Below, in pieces: positions 56,151-64,000 of a stretch of 64,000 nucleotides of DNA. The stretch comes from Rhizobium lentis. GTDB taxonomy: Bacteria; Pseudomonadota; Alphaproteobacteria; Rhizobiales; Rhizobiaceae. The translations under genes were made by a program, and so were the position numbers. Numbering within the stretch: the stretch's first letter is position 1; each line of letters starts with the position of its first letter. The notes below the pieces were generated by a model. That model was given only the letters and a program-made list of their open reading frames with translations. It searched no databases and was not told the origin of the DNA. Location: assembly GCF_014200175.1 (NCBI RefSeq), contig NZ_JACHBD010000006.1:62001-126000 (forward strand), read 5' to 3'.

Positions 56151-56621
56151 TCAGTGAGCCGCGGCTTTCTCCGGCATCATCGAGGAGTGGTGCGAGGTGA
56201 TCAGCCAGTTCCCGTCCTTGAATTCATAGGTGTAGGTATAGCGGGCGGGGACCTTGGAGCCGTCCTTCATCGCGAAGGTGTAGGTGCCGGTGTCAACGGC
56301 CCAGTTGCAGCCGGTCTTGATGTCGCGGCTGTCGATATGGCCCTTGGGCTCGTTGGCGAGGAAGTGCTTGAAATAATCGATCCGCTCTTCCTGGGTCAGG
56401 CGGGGCTTGTTCGAGAGGGTGGCGAGCAGCACGGAGTCCTCGCTGTAGTTCTTGGCGACCTCATCCGGGCTCAGCGTCGCGAGCGAGCCGTTCCAGCGGT
56501 CGAAGAGCTTGGCGACCTGCTCCTCGCTCACCGGGGTGCAGGTTACCGTTTCGCCGGCGGCCGCGGCCGACTGGACCTGAACGGCACCAAGGACGAGAGC
56601 GGCGGCAATGATCATACGCAT
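56151..56621 (-). CDS. exported SnoaL/SgcJ-like protein (NTF2 fold)
   Basis: Protein of 156 residues with a signal peptide (MIIAAALVLGAVQVQSAAAA). The NTF2-like domain shows VAKLFDRWNGSLATLSPDEV, AKNYSEDSVLLATLSNKPRL and YTYEFKDGNWLITSHHSSMM, typical of the SgcJ/EcaC and CaMKII-association-type group. AAAGGAAAGTC precedes the ATG at 56621. Proteins of this fold bind small ligands; the role here is unknown. Confidence 0.72.
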   Translation of the reverse strand: MRMIIAAALVLGAVQVQSAAAAGETVTCTPVSEEQVAKLFDRWNGSLATLSPDEVAKNYSEDSVLLATLSNKPRLTQEERIDYFKHFLANEPKGHIDSRDIKTGCNWAVDTGTYTFAMKDGSKVPARYTYTYEFKDGNWLITSHHSSMMPEKAAAH

Positions 56622-56808
56622 GTTTGACTTTCCTTTATCGCGGTTCCGGCGGACATCGCATCGGTCGACCGCATGACCGAGATCTAAGGTGCCGGGCACC
56701 GCGGCCCCATCTGCCGGGTGGCCTCGATCCGGTCTGCCGAATGGCATAGATGACATTCGCGCCGGAATGACTATCGTGCCCGCGTCATTCATCGCAGGAG
56801 CAGTCCCT

Positions 56809-57939
56809 TTGGGTCTGGAGCATAATACGGATACCGCCCATTCGCCCGATGTCGCGGAAATGCGGACGCTTTATCGGGCGGCGGAAGCCCGCGCGGCGCG
56901 GCTGCGCTTCATTATCGAGGCACGAAACCTGCTCGATGCGCAGGCCTTCGAAATGGCCGCGCCCGAGGTGCTGTCCCGCCTTTCCGATTTTGCCGGCGCC
57001 TCCCGGGCCGAACTCGTCTTTCCCTCCTTGCACGGAGCAGCGCCGGTGCGGCTGGAGATCGGAAGGAGCATTGATTACGAGGGCATCCTCTTTGCCTCCG
57101 AAGACGGCTCGGGTCTCAGCCTCACGCTCATCGGCCCGTTGCGAGGACACGCCGTCGATGCCGACGACCTGAAGACATTGGAGGTGGTGGCCGGCCAGCT
57201 TGCCGACGCCTGCAATCTCGAACGGCAGGCAGTGGAAAAGCAGGCGCTGCTCGGTGATCTCGAACGGCAGCGCAGCGAACTCACGGCCCTCGTGGCACAG
57301 CTGATCCAGGCGCAGGAGCAGGAGCGCCAGCGGGTGGCGCTCGACCTGCATGACGGCTCGGCCCAGCTTGCCGCCGGCCTCAGCTACCGGCTGCAGGATC
57401 TGGCGGCGCGGATGGGCGAAGCGCATGCGCTCAAACCCGAGATCGATGAGCTCGCGGCGCTCGCGCGCCATTCCGTCGCCGATCTTCGCGCGGCGATCGC
57501 CGATCTGCGCCCGCCTGAGCTCGATGATCTCGGTGTCGCCGCCGCACTGCGAACCCGGCTCGATGCGATCGACGGCATGGAGGTGATCGCCGATCTCGAT
57601 GGCGCCGCCGACCGCTGGCCGGCCTCGACCGGGATCATCTTCTACCGCGTCGCCCAGGAGGCGATCACCAATGCGCTCAAGCACGCCGAAGCGAGCCGGC
57701 TCACCGTGCGCCTTTTCGAAGACGGCGCGGGGCAGGCCCATCTCGAAGTGATCGACGACGGCAAGGGCATCGGCGAGGCCCGCCATGCTGAAGTTCAGGG
57801 AAGGGGAGCCCGGCTTGGCATTGCCGGCATGCGCGAGCGGCTGGCGCTGCTCGGCGGCCGTTGCGAGATCGGCGCCGGCGCCTCCGGCGGCACGCACGTC
57901 CACGCCGCAGCGCCGCTCAAGCAGGAGGCGGCGGGATGA
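56809..57939 (+). CDS. NarL-type sensor histidine kinase
   Basis: Kinase of about 376 residues. An N-terminal GAF-like region (MAAPEVLSRLSDFAGASRAE) leads into a HisKA_3 dimer domain with the phospho-His in RVALDLHDGSAQLAAGLSYR and an HATPase domain (YRVAQEAITNALKHAEASRL; DDGKGIG). No transmembrane helix is evident, so it is cytoplasmic. The TTG at 56809 has AGGAG eight bases upstream; an ATG at 56767 with a poor site would add 14 residues. It overlaps the response regulator gene by four bases, and the pair surely works together. Confidence 0.87.
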   Translation: MGLEHNTDTAHSPDVAEMRTLYRAAEARAARLRFIIEARNLLDAQAFEMAAPEVLSRLSDFAGASRAELVFPSLHGAAPVRLEIGRSIDYEGILFASEDGSGLSLTLIGPLRGHAVDADDLKTLEVVAGQLADACNLERQAVEKQALLGDLERQRSELTALVAQLIQAQEQERQRVALDLHDGSAQLAAGLSYRLQDLAARMGEAHALKPEIDELAALARHSVADLRAAIADLRPPELDDLGVAAALRTRLDAIDGMEVIADLDGAADRWPASTGIIFYRVAQEAITNALKHAEASRLTVRLFEDGAGQAHLEVIDDGKGIGEARHAEVQGRGARLGIAGMRERLALLGGRCEIGAGASGGTHVHAAAPLKQEAAG

Positions 57940-58595
57940 GCGCATCCATTCTCGTCGCCGACGATCACGACATCGCCCGCGCCGGTCTGATCACTATGAT
58001 CGGCGGCCAGGACGATTTCCATGTCGCCCTCGACGTGGGCGACGGCGCGGAGGCGGTGGAAGCGGCAGCACTGCACAAGCCGGATCTGGCGCTCCTCGAT
58101 ATCCGCATGCCCCGCATGGACGGCCTTGCCGCAACGCGCGAGATCCGGCGCGTCTCACCCGGCACCCGCGTCATGATCATCACCATGCATGACAGCCTCG
58201 ATTATCTGGAAGCGGCAATCGAGGCCGGCGCCAGCGGCTATCTGCTGAAGGATGCGAGCCGCGACGACATTCTGCGCACAATCCGCCGCGTGCTCGAAGG
58301 CGACGCCTTCTTCGACGGCCCGCTGGTCGCAAGGCTGCTGAAGCGCGCCGCCACCAAGCCGCAGACCAATGCCAACAGCCTAGAAACGTTGACGGTGCGC
58401 GAGCGCGAGGTGCTGAGCAAGGTAGCTGAGGGCCTGACCAACAAGGAGATCGGCCGCGCGCTGAAAATCTCGCCCGGCACGGTCAAGATCCATGTCGAGC
58501 GCATCATCGCCAAGCTCGGCGCCGGCGATAGGACGCAGGCCGCCGTCATGGCTGTGCGCGGCGGGCTCGTGCCGACAGCTAGGGAAGGGCAATGA
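57936..58595 (+). CDS. NarL/FixJ-family response regulator
   Basis: Regulator of 219 residues. The receiver domain has the acidic pocket VADDHD, phospho-acceptor Asp55 in LALLDIRMPRMDG, Thr in IITMHD, and Lys in GYLLKDAS. The LuxR-type helix-turn-helix is LTVREREVLSKVAEGLTNKE, GRALKISPGTVKIHVERIIA. It overlaps the kinase genes on both sides (ATGA junctions), so the three are one translational unit. Target genes are not visible. Confidence 0.92.
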   Translation: MSASILVADDHDIARAGLITMIGGQDDFHVALDVGDGAEAVEAAALHKPDLALLDIRMPRMDGLAATREIRRVSPGTRVMIITMHDSLDYLEAAIEAGASGYLLKDASRDDILRTIRRVLEGDAFFDGPLVARLLKRAATKPQTNANSLETLTVREREVLSKVAEGLTNKEIGRALKISPGTVKIHVERIIAKLGAGDRTQAAVMAVRGGLVPTAREGQ

Positions 58596-60511
58596 TGCCG
58601 CGCTTCGCCAACCTGCCGCTCAGGGCAAAGGGCATCGTCATCATCATGGTGCCGCTGGCGCTGCTCCTGACCGCACTCGCTTCGGTCTTCGTCGCCGACC
58701 GGCAGAGCCGCATTGCCGAGGACCAGGTGCGGGTGACGCTGGAGATCCAGTCCGGCATTCAGGAGCTGCATGCCCTGATCGCCGAAGCGGCGACCGCCAT
58801 GCGTGGCTATCTGCTGACCGGCAGGAGCGACTTTCTCGATCCCTTCAACCGGGCGGAGGAAAGGCTGCCCGTGGTGCTCGACGAGGTCGACCGGCGCTTG
58901 CGCGATGAGGAGCAGAAGGCCCGCCTCGAGCGCATCCGCGCCCTGGTCGACGCCAAAGTCGACCGTCTGCAGCTCCTGAAACAGGCCGACGTCCTGCGCG
59001 TCGGCGGGCGAGAAGATCTTGCCGCCAAGCTCATCGAGGGCAAGCAGGTGCTCGACATGCTGCGGCAGGAGATCGACGCGATGAACCGGCGCGAGGCCGA
59101 TCTCCTCAATGCTAGGACGCAGGCCGCCGACCGGGTCCGCACTCTGTCGCGCAGCCTGATGATCGCCGCCGGCTTTCTCGGCTTTTCCGGGGCGCTCGTC
59201 GCCGTCTTTCTGTTTTCGGCAAGCATTGTGCGCCGCGTGCACTCGCTAAAGGCCGAGGCGCACCGTCTCTCGCGGGGGGAGGTCGTGACATCAGCCGATC
59301 CCTTCCGCGATGAGCTCGGCAATCTCGGACAGGCGCTCGCAGATGCGAGCGTACTTCTGAAAAAGCGCGAGACCGATTTGACCGAGAGTGAGGAGCGCTT
59401 CCGCCAGCTGGTCGAGGGCGTCAGCGATTACGGCATATTCGGGCTCAATCCTGATGGGCGGGTGGTGAGCTGGAATGCCGGCGCCGAGCGGATCACCGGC
59501 TACCAGGCCGAAGAGATCGTCGGCCAGCATTTCTCCCGCTTCTATCCCGCTGAGACCAGGGAGACATTTCCGGCGGAGGAACTTTCCAAGGCAGCGCTGC
59601 ACGGCCGCACCGAAGCGGAGGGCTGGCGCCTGCGCAAGGACGGCTCGCGTTTCTGGTCGCATGTCGTCGTCACCGCCCTCCATGACGAGACCGGGCGGCT
59701 GCGCGGCTTTTCCAAGATCACCCGCGACGTTACCGAGCGCAAGCAATTCGAGGAAGCGCTGCTGGCCGCCCGCGAGGATGCCGTGCGGGCCAGCAACGCC
59801 AAGAGCGAGTTCCTGTCGCGCATGAGCCACGAGCTGCGCACGCCGCTGAATTCCGTGCTCGGCTTTGCCCAGCTTCTGGAAATGGACGTCAACGACCCGG
59901 AGTCCCGGGAGAGCGTCGCGCAGATATTGCGAGCCGGCCGGCATCTGCTGAGCCTGATCGACGAGGTTCTCGACATGGCGAGAATCGAGGCCGGGCGCAT
60001 GGATCTGGCCGTCGAGCCGCAGCCCATCGCGGAGGTGATCGAGGAAGCGGTGTCGCTCGCAAGGCCGCTCTGCGGCAAGGAGCAGATCCGCATCGAGATC
60101 ATGGAGGCCGAGCCGGATCTGGCGGCGCTCGCCGACCGCCGGCGTCTCCTCCAGGTGTTGCTCAACCTTCTTTCCAATGCGGTGAAATATAATCGCCCGC
60201 AGGGCAGCGTGACCGTCGGCCACCAGGCGCTTGATGACCGCATCCGCATCGAAGTCAGCGATACAGGCCCAGGCATTCCGGCCGAGCGCGTCGCGCGTCT
60301 GTTCACCCCCTTCGACCGTCTGGGCGCCGAGCGCATCAGCCAGGAGGGTACCGGCCTCGGGCTCGCGCTCTCCAGACATCTGATCGACGCCATGGGCGGA
60401 ACGCTCGGCTTCGGCAACCGGCAAGGGGGCGGCGCCACGTTCCACGTCGATCTGCCGCGTGCGCCTGCGGCGATGCGGGAGGCGGCGGCGCAAGACGTCG
60501 CGGTGCCGTAA
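58592..60511 (+). CDS. CHASE3-PAS sensor histidine kinase
   Basis: Membrane kinase of 639 residues. Transmembrane helix 1 is at about residues 14-35 (IVIIMVPLALLLTALASVFV). A CHASE3 periplasmic domain follows (AATAMRGYLLTGRSDFLDPF), then transmembrane helix 2 (LMIAAGFLGFSGALVAVFLF), a HAMP-like linker and a PAS domain (GIFGLNPDGRVVSWNAGAER). The HisKA has the phospho-His in RMSHELRTPLNSVLGFAQLL, and the HATPase has LLNLLSNAVKYNRP, DTGPGIP and GTGLGLALSRH. It begins four bases inside the response regulator gene. The single-domain receiver gene downstream, now with a stop codon, was probably its partner. Confidence 0.9.
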   Translation: MMPRFANLPLRAKGIVIIMVPLALLLTALASVFVADRQSRIAEDQVRVTLEIQSGIQELHALIAEAATAMRGYLLTGRSDFLDPFNRAEERLPVVLDEVDRRLRDEEQKARLERIRALVDAKVDRLQLLKQADVLRVGGREDLAAKLIEGKQVLDMLRQEIDAMNRREADLLNARTQAADRVRTLSRSLMIAAGFLGFSGALVAVFLFSASIVRRVHSLKAEAHRLSRGEVVTSADPFRDELGNLGQALADASVLLKKRETDLTESEERFRQLVEGVSDYGIFGLNPDGRVVSWNAGAERITGYQAEEIVGQHFSRFYPAETRETFPAEELSKAALHGRTEAEGWRLRKDGSRFWSHVVVTALHDETGRLRGFSKITRDVTERKQFEEALLAAREDAVRASNAKSEFLSRMSHELRTPLNSVLGFAQLLEMDVNDPESRESVAQILRAGRHLLSLIDEVLDMARIEAGRMDLAVEPQPIAEVIEEAVSLARPLCGKEQIRIEIMEAEPDLAALADRRRLLQVLLNLLSNAVKYNRPQGSVTVGHQALDDRIRIEVSDTGPGIPAERVARLFTPFDRLGAERISQEGTGLGLALSRHLIDAMGGTLGFGNRQGGGATFHVDLPRAPAAMREAAAQDVAVP

Positions 60512-60546
60512 GGCGCCGCCGGTTTGTTGAAAAGCTCTCTTCCGTC

Positions 60547-60569
60547 ATGCTCGGCCTTGTGCCGAGCAT
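60547..60569 (+). terminator. hairpin after the histidine kinase gene
   Basis: ATGCTCGGC and GCCGAGCAT form a perfect nine-base stem with a five-base loop, 35 bases after the kinase stop. No T run follows. It may be a dispersed palindrome or a weak terminator. Confidence 0.4.
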
Positions 60570-60676
60570 CTGACCACGGTAATTGATTGGCAGGAAAACA
60601 TTTATTTCCAGAAACTTAATTGGGCCGGCGTAGATCCTAGGCACGAGGCCGAGGATGACGTCGCGGGTTTGCGTCC

Positions 60677-61144
60677 ATGACAGATACCACCGATATCCTG
60701 CGCGCTTCGACGATCCTGATCGTCGATGATGAGCCCGCCAATGTTTCGCTGCTGTAGCGTATCCTCAAGCGCGAGGGTTTTACGGCGCTGATCAGCACCA
60801 CCGAGCCGCGCGAGGCCCTGCGGCTCTTCCGCGAGTATCCCGTCGATCTCGTCCTGCTCGACCTGATGATGCCCGATCTCGACGGTTTCGCGCTGCTCGA
60901 GACTTTCGCAAGGCTCATCCCCGACGACAGCTACCTGCCGATCCTGGTTCTGACAGCCGATGCGACCCTGCCGACGCGCCGGCGCGCGCTTTCCCTCGGC
61001 GCGAAGGATTTCCTGACCAAGCCCTTCGACGCGATCGAGGCAGTCCTGCGCATCTTCAACCTGCTCGAAACTCGCATCCTGACGCTGGAGCTTTCCAGGC
61101 ACGGGCTGGCGACGCCGAAATCGGAACGCCCCAGGATCGATTGA
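60677..61144 (+). pseudogene. single-domain response regulator interrupted by an amber codon
   Basis: From the ATG at 60677 the frame reads ILIVDDEPANVSLL, then TAG at codon 27 (60755-60757), then RILKREGFTALISTTEPREA, LVLLDLMMPDLDGF with phospho-acceptor Asp62, VLTADATLP and DFLTKPFDAIEAVLRIFNLL, ending at 61142-61144. Apart from the TAG, where a Glu or Gln codon is usual, the receiver is complete: acidic pair, Asp, Thr and Lys are all present. It follows a hybrid-less sensor kinase and probably received its phosphate. It is a recent pseudogene, a sequencing error, or a case of readthrough. Confidence 0.8.
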
Positions 61145-61181
61145 TCCGTGTCGCCGATCCGTCGGCGAGTCCAATCTAAGG

Positions 61182-61775
61182 TCAGGGATTGACCCAGCGG
61201 CAAAAGGAGAGGGCGCCGGCTTCGTCATAGCCGAATAATGCTCTGCGATTGTCCTGCTGCCACAACTGGAACCAATCGAGCGTCCGAGCCCTAAAGATCA
61301 AGACGCCGAAGCGCGCCTTTGCCTCCGCCTCATCCGCAGGCTCCGCCGCCGTGTCGATCGTTTCGAAGGCGCGTTCGTCCCCGGGCGGGCCGCCCGTATA
61401 GGTCATCCGTGTTCGCGCGGGTAGCCTGTCCCACGCGGCCTCGGTCCCTCCGCTTCCCGGCCCATGAAGCTCGACCTCTCCCTGAAGCCGAAGTTGCAGC
61501 CGGCTTTCGGCGCTGAAGCCGAGGACCGTGACACGAGGATTTGCGAAAAGCTCCTGCCATTTCGGGCTGCGTGTATCCGTATGAAATTCGAGACGCCGCG
61601 CCGATCTGTCGGCGCCTCGCAGCACGACCATGCGCGCCTGCGGCCTCGTCTCGACATCGACGGAGCAGAGGTTGAGATAGCGGAAACCCGACTGCGGATC
61701 CGCCGCAGCCGTTTCGAGCTCCGCCCATGCCGAGGCATCGATGTCAGTGAGATCCACTGGCAGGTCCCCGGTCAA
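61182..61775 (-). CDS. pyridoxamine 5'-phosphate oxidase-like flavoprotein
   Basis: Protein of about 197 residues with the split-barrel FMN-binding fold: FRYLNLCSVDVETRPQARMV, VVLRGADRSARRLEFHTDTR, SPKWQELFANPRVTVLGFSA and a C-terminal FQLWQQDNRRALFGYD. It resembles the Alr4036-type pyridoxamine-phosphate-oxidase-like group rather than PdxH itself. The start is uncertain: TTG at 61775 overlaps the SDR stop (TTGA), while GTG at 61757 has GGGGA upstream. It is the second gene of an operon with the SDR. Confidence 0.75.
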   Translation of the reverse strand: MTGDLPVDLTDIDASAWAELETAAADPQSGFRYLNLCSVDVETRPQARMVVLRGADRSARRLEFHTDTRSPKWQELFANPRVTVLGFSAESRLQLRLQGEVELHGPGSGGTEAAWDRLPARTRMTYTGGPPGDERAFETIDTAAEPADEAEAKARFGVLIFRARTLDWFQLWQQDNRRALFGYDEAGALSFCRWVNP

Positions 61776-62476
61776 ACGGAACGGGCGATGCCGCCGTCGA
61801 CGCGGATGTTCTGGCCGGTGATGTAGCCGGCCCCCTCCGAAAGGAGGAAGGCGATGGTGGCCGCGATTTCCTCGCTGGTGCCGTAGCGGCCCATCGGAAC
61901 GCTGTCGCGCCGCTCGTCGGTGGCGGGCAGGCTGTCGATCCAGCCGGGCAGGACGTTGTTCAGGCGAATGTTCTTGGCCGCATAGCTGTCCGCGAAGATC
62001 TTGGTGAAGCTCGCCAGCCCCGCCCGAAAGACGGCCGAGGTCGGGAACATTGGCGAGGGTTCGAAAGCCCATGCCGTCGAGATATTGACGATGGCGCCGC
62101 CGCCCTGTCTCTCCATGATCGGCGCCACCAGCCGGATCGGTCGCACCGAGCTCAGGAAATAGACCTCCATGCCCTTGTGCCAGTCCTCGTCTGAGATGTC
62201 GAGGATCGGCGCGCGCGGGCCGTGGCCGGCGGAATTGACCAGCGCGTCGATGCGCCCCCATCGCCCCATCGAGAGATCGACGAGCCGCTTCACATCGTCG
62301 TTGGACTGGTTGGAGCCGGTGACGCCGACGCCGCCGAGTTCCTTTGCCAGCGCCTCACCTTTGCCGGAGGAGGACAGAATGGCGACACGGTACCCGTCCG
62401 CCGCCAGCTTCCGCGCGGCTGCGGCGCCCATGCCGGATCCGCCTGCGGTGATGAGAGCGACTTTTTCTTCAGACAT
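61772..62476 (-). CDS. SDR family oxidoreductase with a non-canonical active site
   Basis: Protein of 234 residues with the SDR Rossmann fold: KVALITAGGSGMGAAAARKL, LVNSAGHGP (the NAG motif), AIVNISTAWAFEP (Ser), NIRLNNVLPGWIDSLPATDE and a C-terminal ITGQNIRVDGG. The usual catalytic YxxxK is missing; the aligned stretch reads PTSAVFRAGL, with Ser at the Tyr position and Arg at the Lys position. It may be a reductase with altered chemistry or a binding protein. CGGAGA precedes the ATG. It is divergent from a LysR gene that probably controls it. Confidence 0.82.
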   Translation of the reverse strand: MSEEKVALITAGGSGMGAAAARKLAADGYRVAILSSSGKGEALAKELGGVGVTGSNQSNDDVKRLVDLSMGRWGRIDALVNSAGHGPRAPILDISDEDWHKGMEVYFLSSVRPIRLVAPIMERQGGGAIVNISTAWAFEPSPMFPTSAVFRAGLASFTKIFADSYAAKNIRLNNVLPGWIDSLPATDERRDSVPMGRYGTSEEIAATIAFLLSEGAGYITGQNIRVDGGIARSV

Positions 62477-62582
62477 TGAAATCTCCGACTGCTGAGTTTG
62501 CGAAGCACTATGCCAGATATGCTCTCTGCTTTCGCGCGAGAAAGAAACATGCGAGACTGTAGAAAATCTACCGGATAAGCCA

Positions 62583-63458
62583 ATGATCCAATCCCGCCGC
62601 GCGCTGCCGCCGTTAAATGCCTTGCGCGCTTTCGAGGCTTCGGGCCGCAGGCTGAATTTCCGCGCCGCCGCCGAGGAACTCGGCGTCACGCAGGGTGCGA
62701 TCGCCCAGCAGGTCCGCGCGCTGGAAGATCAGCTCGGCCTCATGCTGTTCCAGCGCCTGCCCCGCGGCCTTGCGCTGACCGCGCAGGGTGCGGCCTACCT
62801 CTCCGACGTGACCCGCGCCTTCGACATGCTTGGCGAAGCGACCGGGCGGCTTTTGGCGCGGCCGGAAACCGTGACGATCAGCGTCACCCCGACCGTAGCC
62901 GCCAAGCTTTTGATCCCGCGCCTCGCCGAGCTCTACAGCGCCCTTCCCGAGGTGGATCTGAGGACGGTGGCCACCGAGGCGCTGTCGGATTTCGACCGCG
63001 ACCAGGTGGATATCGCCGTGCGCCTGACCAGCCAGGCTTTCCCGGCGACGCTGGAGGCAAGGCTGCTGTTCCGCCAGAAACTTGTCGCGGTCGCGAGCCC
63101 GCATCTGGTCAAGGACCTTACCCTCCCGTTGAGCGGCGAAGAACTTTGCAAGCTGCCGCTCCTGCATGACTCACACGATCGCTGGGGCGTGTTCCTCGGG
63201 ATCCGGGAGAAGCTGCCGGGCGCGGCTTTCAACCACACGACACTGGCGCTGGATGCGGCGCTTGCCGGCCAGGGCGTGGTGCTCGCCTGCCGGGCTTTCG
63301 TGGCGGCCGATCTCGAGGCTGGGCGGCTGGTGCAGGTGACGAATGCCACAGCGACCATCGGAGCCGATTACTTTCTCGTCCGCAAACGCTCATCATCGCC
63401 GCGAAAGGCGGTGGACGCGGTGTGGGACTGGTGCGCGGCGCGGCTGTCGCTCACCTGA
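62583..63458 (+). CDS. LysR family transcriptional regulator (GcvA-like)
   Basis: Regulator of 291 residues. The helix-turn-helix is NFRAAAEELGVTQGAIAQQV, followed by RALEDQLGLMLFQRLPRGLA; the PPLNALRAFEA opening is characteristic of the GcvA group. The effector domain contains VTISVTPTVAAKLLIPRLAE and LDAALAGQGVVLACRAFVAA. It is divergent from the SDR-PNPOx operon, 106 bases apart, and likely regulates it. The effector is unknown. Confidence 0.88.
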   Translation: MIQSRRALPPLNALRAFEASGRRLNFRAAAEELGVTQGAIAQQVRALEDQLGLMLFQRLPRGLALTAQGAAYLSDVTRAFDMLGEATGRLLARPETVTISVTPTVAAKLLIPRLAELYSALPEVDLRTVATEALSDFDRDQVDIAVRLTSQAFPATLEARLLFRQKLVAVASPHLVKDLTLPLSGEELCKLPLLHDSHDRWGVFLGIREKLPGAAFNHTTLALDAALAGQGVVLACRAFVAADLEAGRLVQVTNATATIGADYFLVRKRSSSPRKAVDAVWDWCAARLSLT

Positions 63459-63639
63459 CCGCCTGATGATCGAGACCGGCTCACCGCAACGGAGGCGCTC
63501 GCGGAGGCACGAGTTCAAAACCCTGGGATGACACGGGCCTCCGTCACGCCGCATACCCTACACTATCCCCAACGTACAAGGAGGAGGGACGTTGGAGTAT
63601 GCCGCGCCGACAATCGCGGGGGTGTTGGAGGATGCGCCA

Positions 63640-63712
63640 ATGCCCGCGAGAGCCTCATCCTGAGGTGCCCCGAAGGCCTCAAAGGACGAGGCGGGCGCCC
63701 CCTGAAGCCAGC
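63640..63712. repeat. short intergenic repeat-like palindromes
   Basis: The 220 bases between the LysR gene and the last gene contain GCCTCATCCTGAGGTGCCCC and AAGGCCTCAAAGGACGAGGC, which fit the dispersed rhizobial CTCATCC..GGACGAG type of palindromic element. The repeat runs into the 3' end of the oxidoreductase gene. No other gene was seen in this gap. Confidence 0.4.
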
Positions 63713-64000
63713 AGCACCTTGCCGCCAATCCGGAAGGGCAGGGCGGCTTGCAGTGCCTCGCCGATCTGTTCCAGCGGAAACACCTCCCGCACCTCGGTTG
63801 CGATCACGTTTGCGGCGATCTGCGCGGCCACCTCGGAATAGGCGCGCTGGACATTGTCCATGGTTTCCGAATGAACCCATTCCCGGAGGTGGCAAAAGGA
63901 AAAGGTGATATCGGGATGGGAGGACCAGAAGGAATTCGGGATGCTCTGACCTGAAAGCAGGCCGTAATGCACGAAATGGCCACCCGGCTTGAGCGCATCG
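63679..64000 (-). CDS. MDR-type zinc/quinone oxidoreductase (5' end beyond window)
   Basis: The C-terminal 107 codons of a medium-chain dehydrogenase. The frame enters from the right edge with ALKPGGHFVHYGLLSGQSIP and ends with EVREVFPLEQIGEALQAALP followed by FRIGGKVLLASG, the standard end of the quinone oxidoreductase/zinc alcohol dehydrogenase family. The start and the cofactor-binding core lie outside the window, so substrate and metal use cannot be judged. Confidence 0.8.
   Translation of the reverse strand, partial: DALKPGGHFVHYGLLSGQSIPNSFWSSHPDITFSFCHLREWVHSETMDNVQRAYSEVAAQIAANVIATEVREVFPLEQIGEALQAALPFRIGGKVLLASGGARLVL

Noticed and set aside
61776..62261. Upstream half of a 359-codon frame joined to the PNPOx-like gene
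   Set aside because: The part before 61776 is an out-of-frame reading of the SDR gene and has no conserved sequence; only the last 197 codons are protein-like.

Overview
This 64 kb window is high-GC alphaproteobacterial DNA of the Rhizobium leguminosarum/etli type, and almost certainly part of a large repABC plasmid or chromid. The evidence is a complete repA-repB-repC replicator at about 44.5-48.3 kb, rhizobial palindromic repeats between genes, and the linked panC-panB and oxyR-katG pairs. In R. etli CFN42 those pairs are known to lie on plasmid p42f, and R. leguminosarum pRL12 is the comparable replicon. No tRNA, rRNA, CRISPR array or intact transposase was seen.

Layout. 0-7 kb: iron module. 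A FecI/RpoI-type ECF sigma factor (cut by the left edge) is divergent from a GNAT-fhuD-fhuB operon, which faces fhuA-fhuF on the other strand. Two TGA-N9-TCA sites fit the RirA iron-responsive operator. 7.3-16.4 kb: an IclR regulator divergent from a peptide ABC operon that also carries an alpha/beta hydrolase and a gamma-glutamyltransferase. 16.6-17.9 kb: an L,D-transpeptidase and an OmpA-type lipoprotein. 17.9-21.2 kb: a GH3 beta-glucosidase divergent from a TetR regulator. 21.3-27.9 kb: a LacI-controlled sugar ABC operon with an isomerase, an inositol-dehydrogenase-like enzyme and an HTH-only RpiR gene. 27.9-30.3 kb: an alpha/beta hydrolase, a LysR gene whose ORF runs on over a chemoreceptor remnant, and that remnant.

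30.4-44.3 kb: a glycoside module. A GH38 alpha-mannosidase, two ROK regulators, a Gfo/Idh/MocA oxidoreductase, a CUT1-type sugar ABC transporter and a sugar isomerase are tied together by a nearly identical 31-bp promoter/operator in front of both the mannosidase and the transporter. Three unrelated small genes lie inside it. 44.4-48.7 kb: repABC, with a RepA/B operator-like palindrome, a parS-like 28-bp palindrome and a probable antisense RNA between repB and repC. A FinO/ProQ-family RNA-binding protein gene is convergent with repC.

49-54 kb: pantothenate synthesis (panC-panB) and peroxide defence (oxyR divergent from katG). 54-56.6 kb: an eroded patch with a repeat, an SDR fragment, vapB with a broken vapC, and two exported proteins. 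56.8-61.1 kb: a two-component cluster (NarL-type kinase and regulator, CHASE3-PAS kinase, and a receiver protein interrupted by one amber codon). 61.2-64 kb: a PNPOx-like protein and an SDR divergent from a LysR regulator, then a zinc/quinone oxidoreductase cut by the right edge. Family assignments come from reading the proteins; none was checked by database search.
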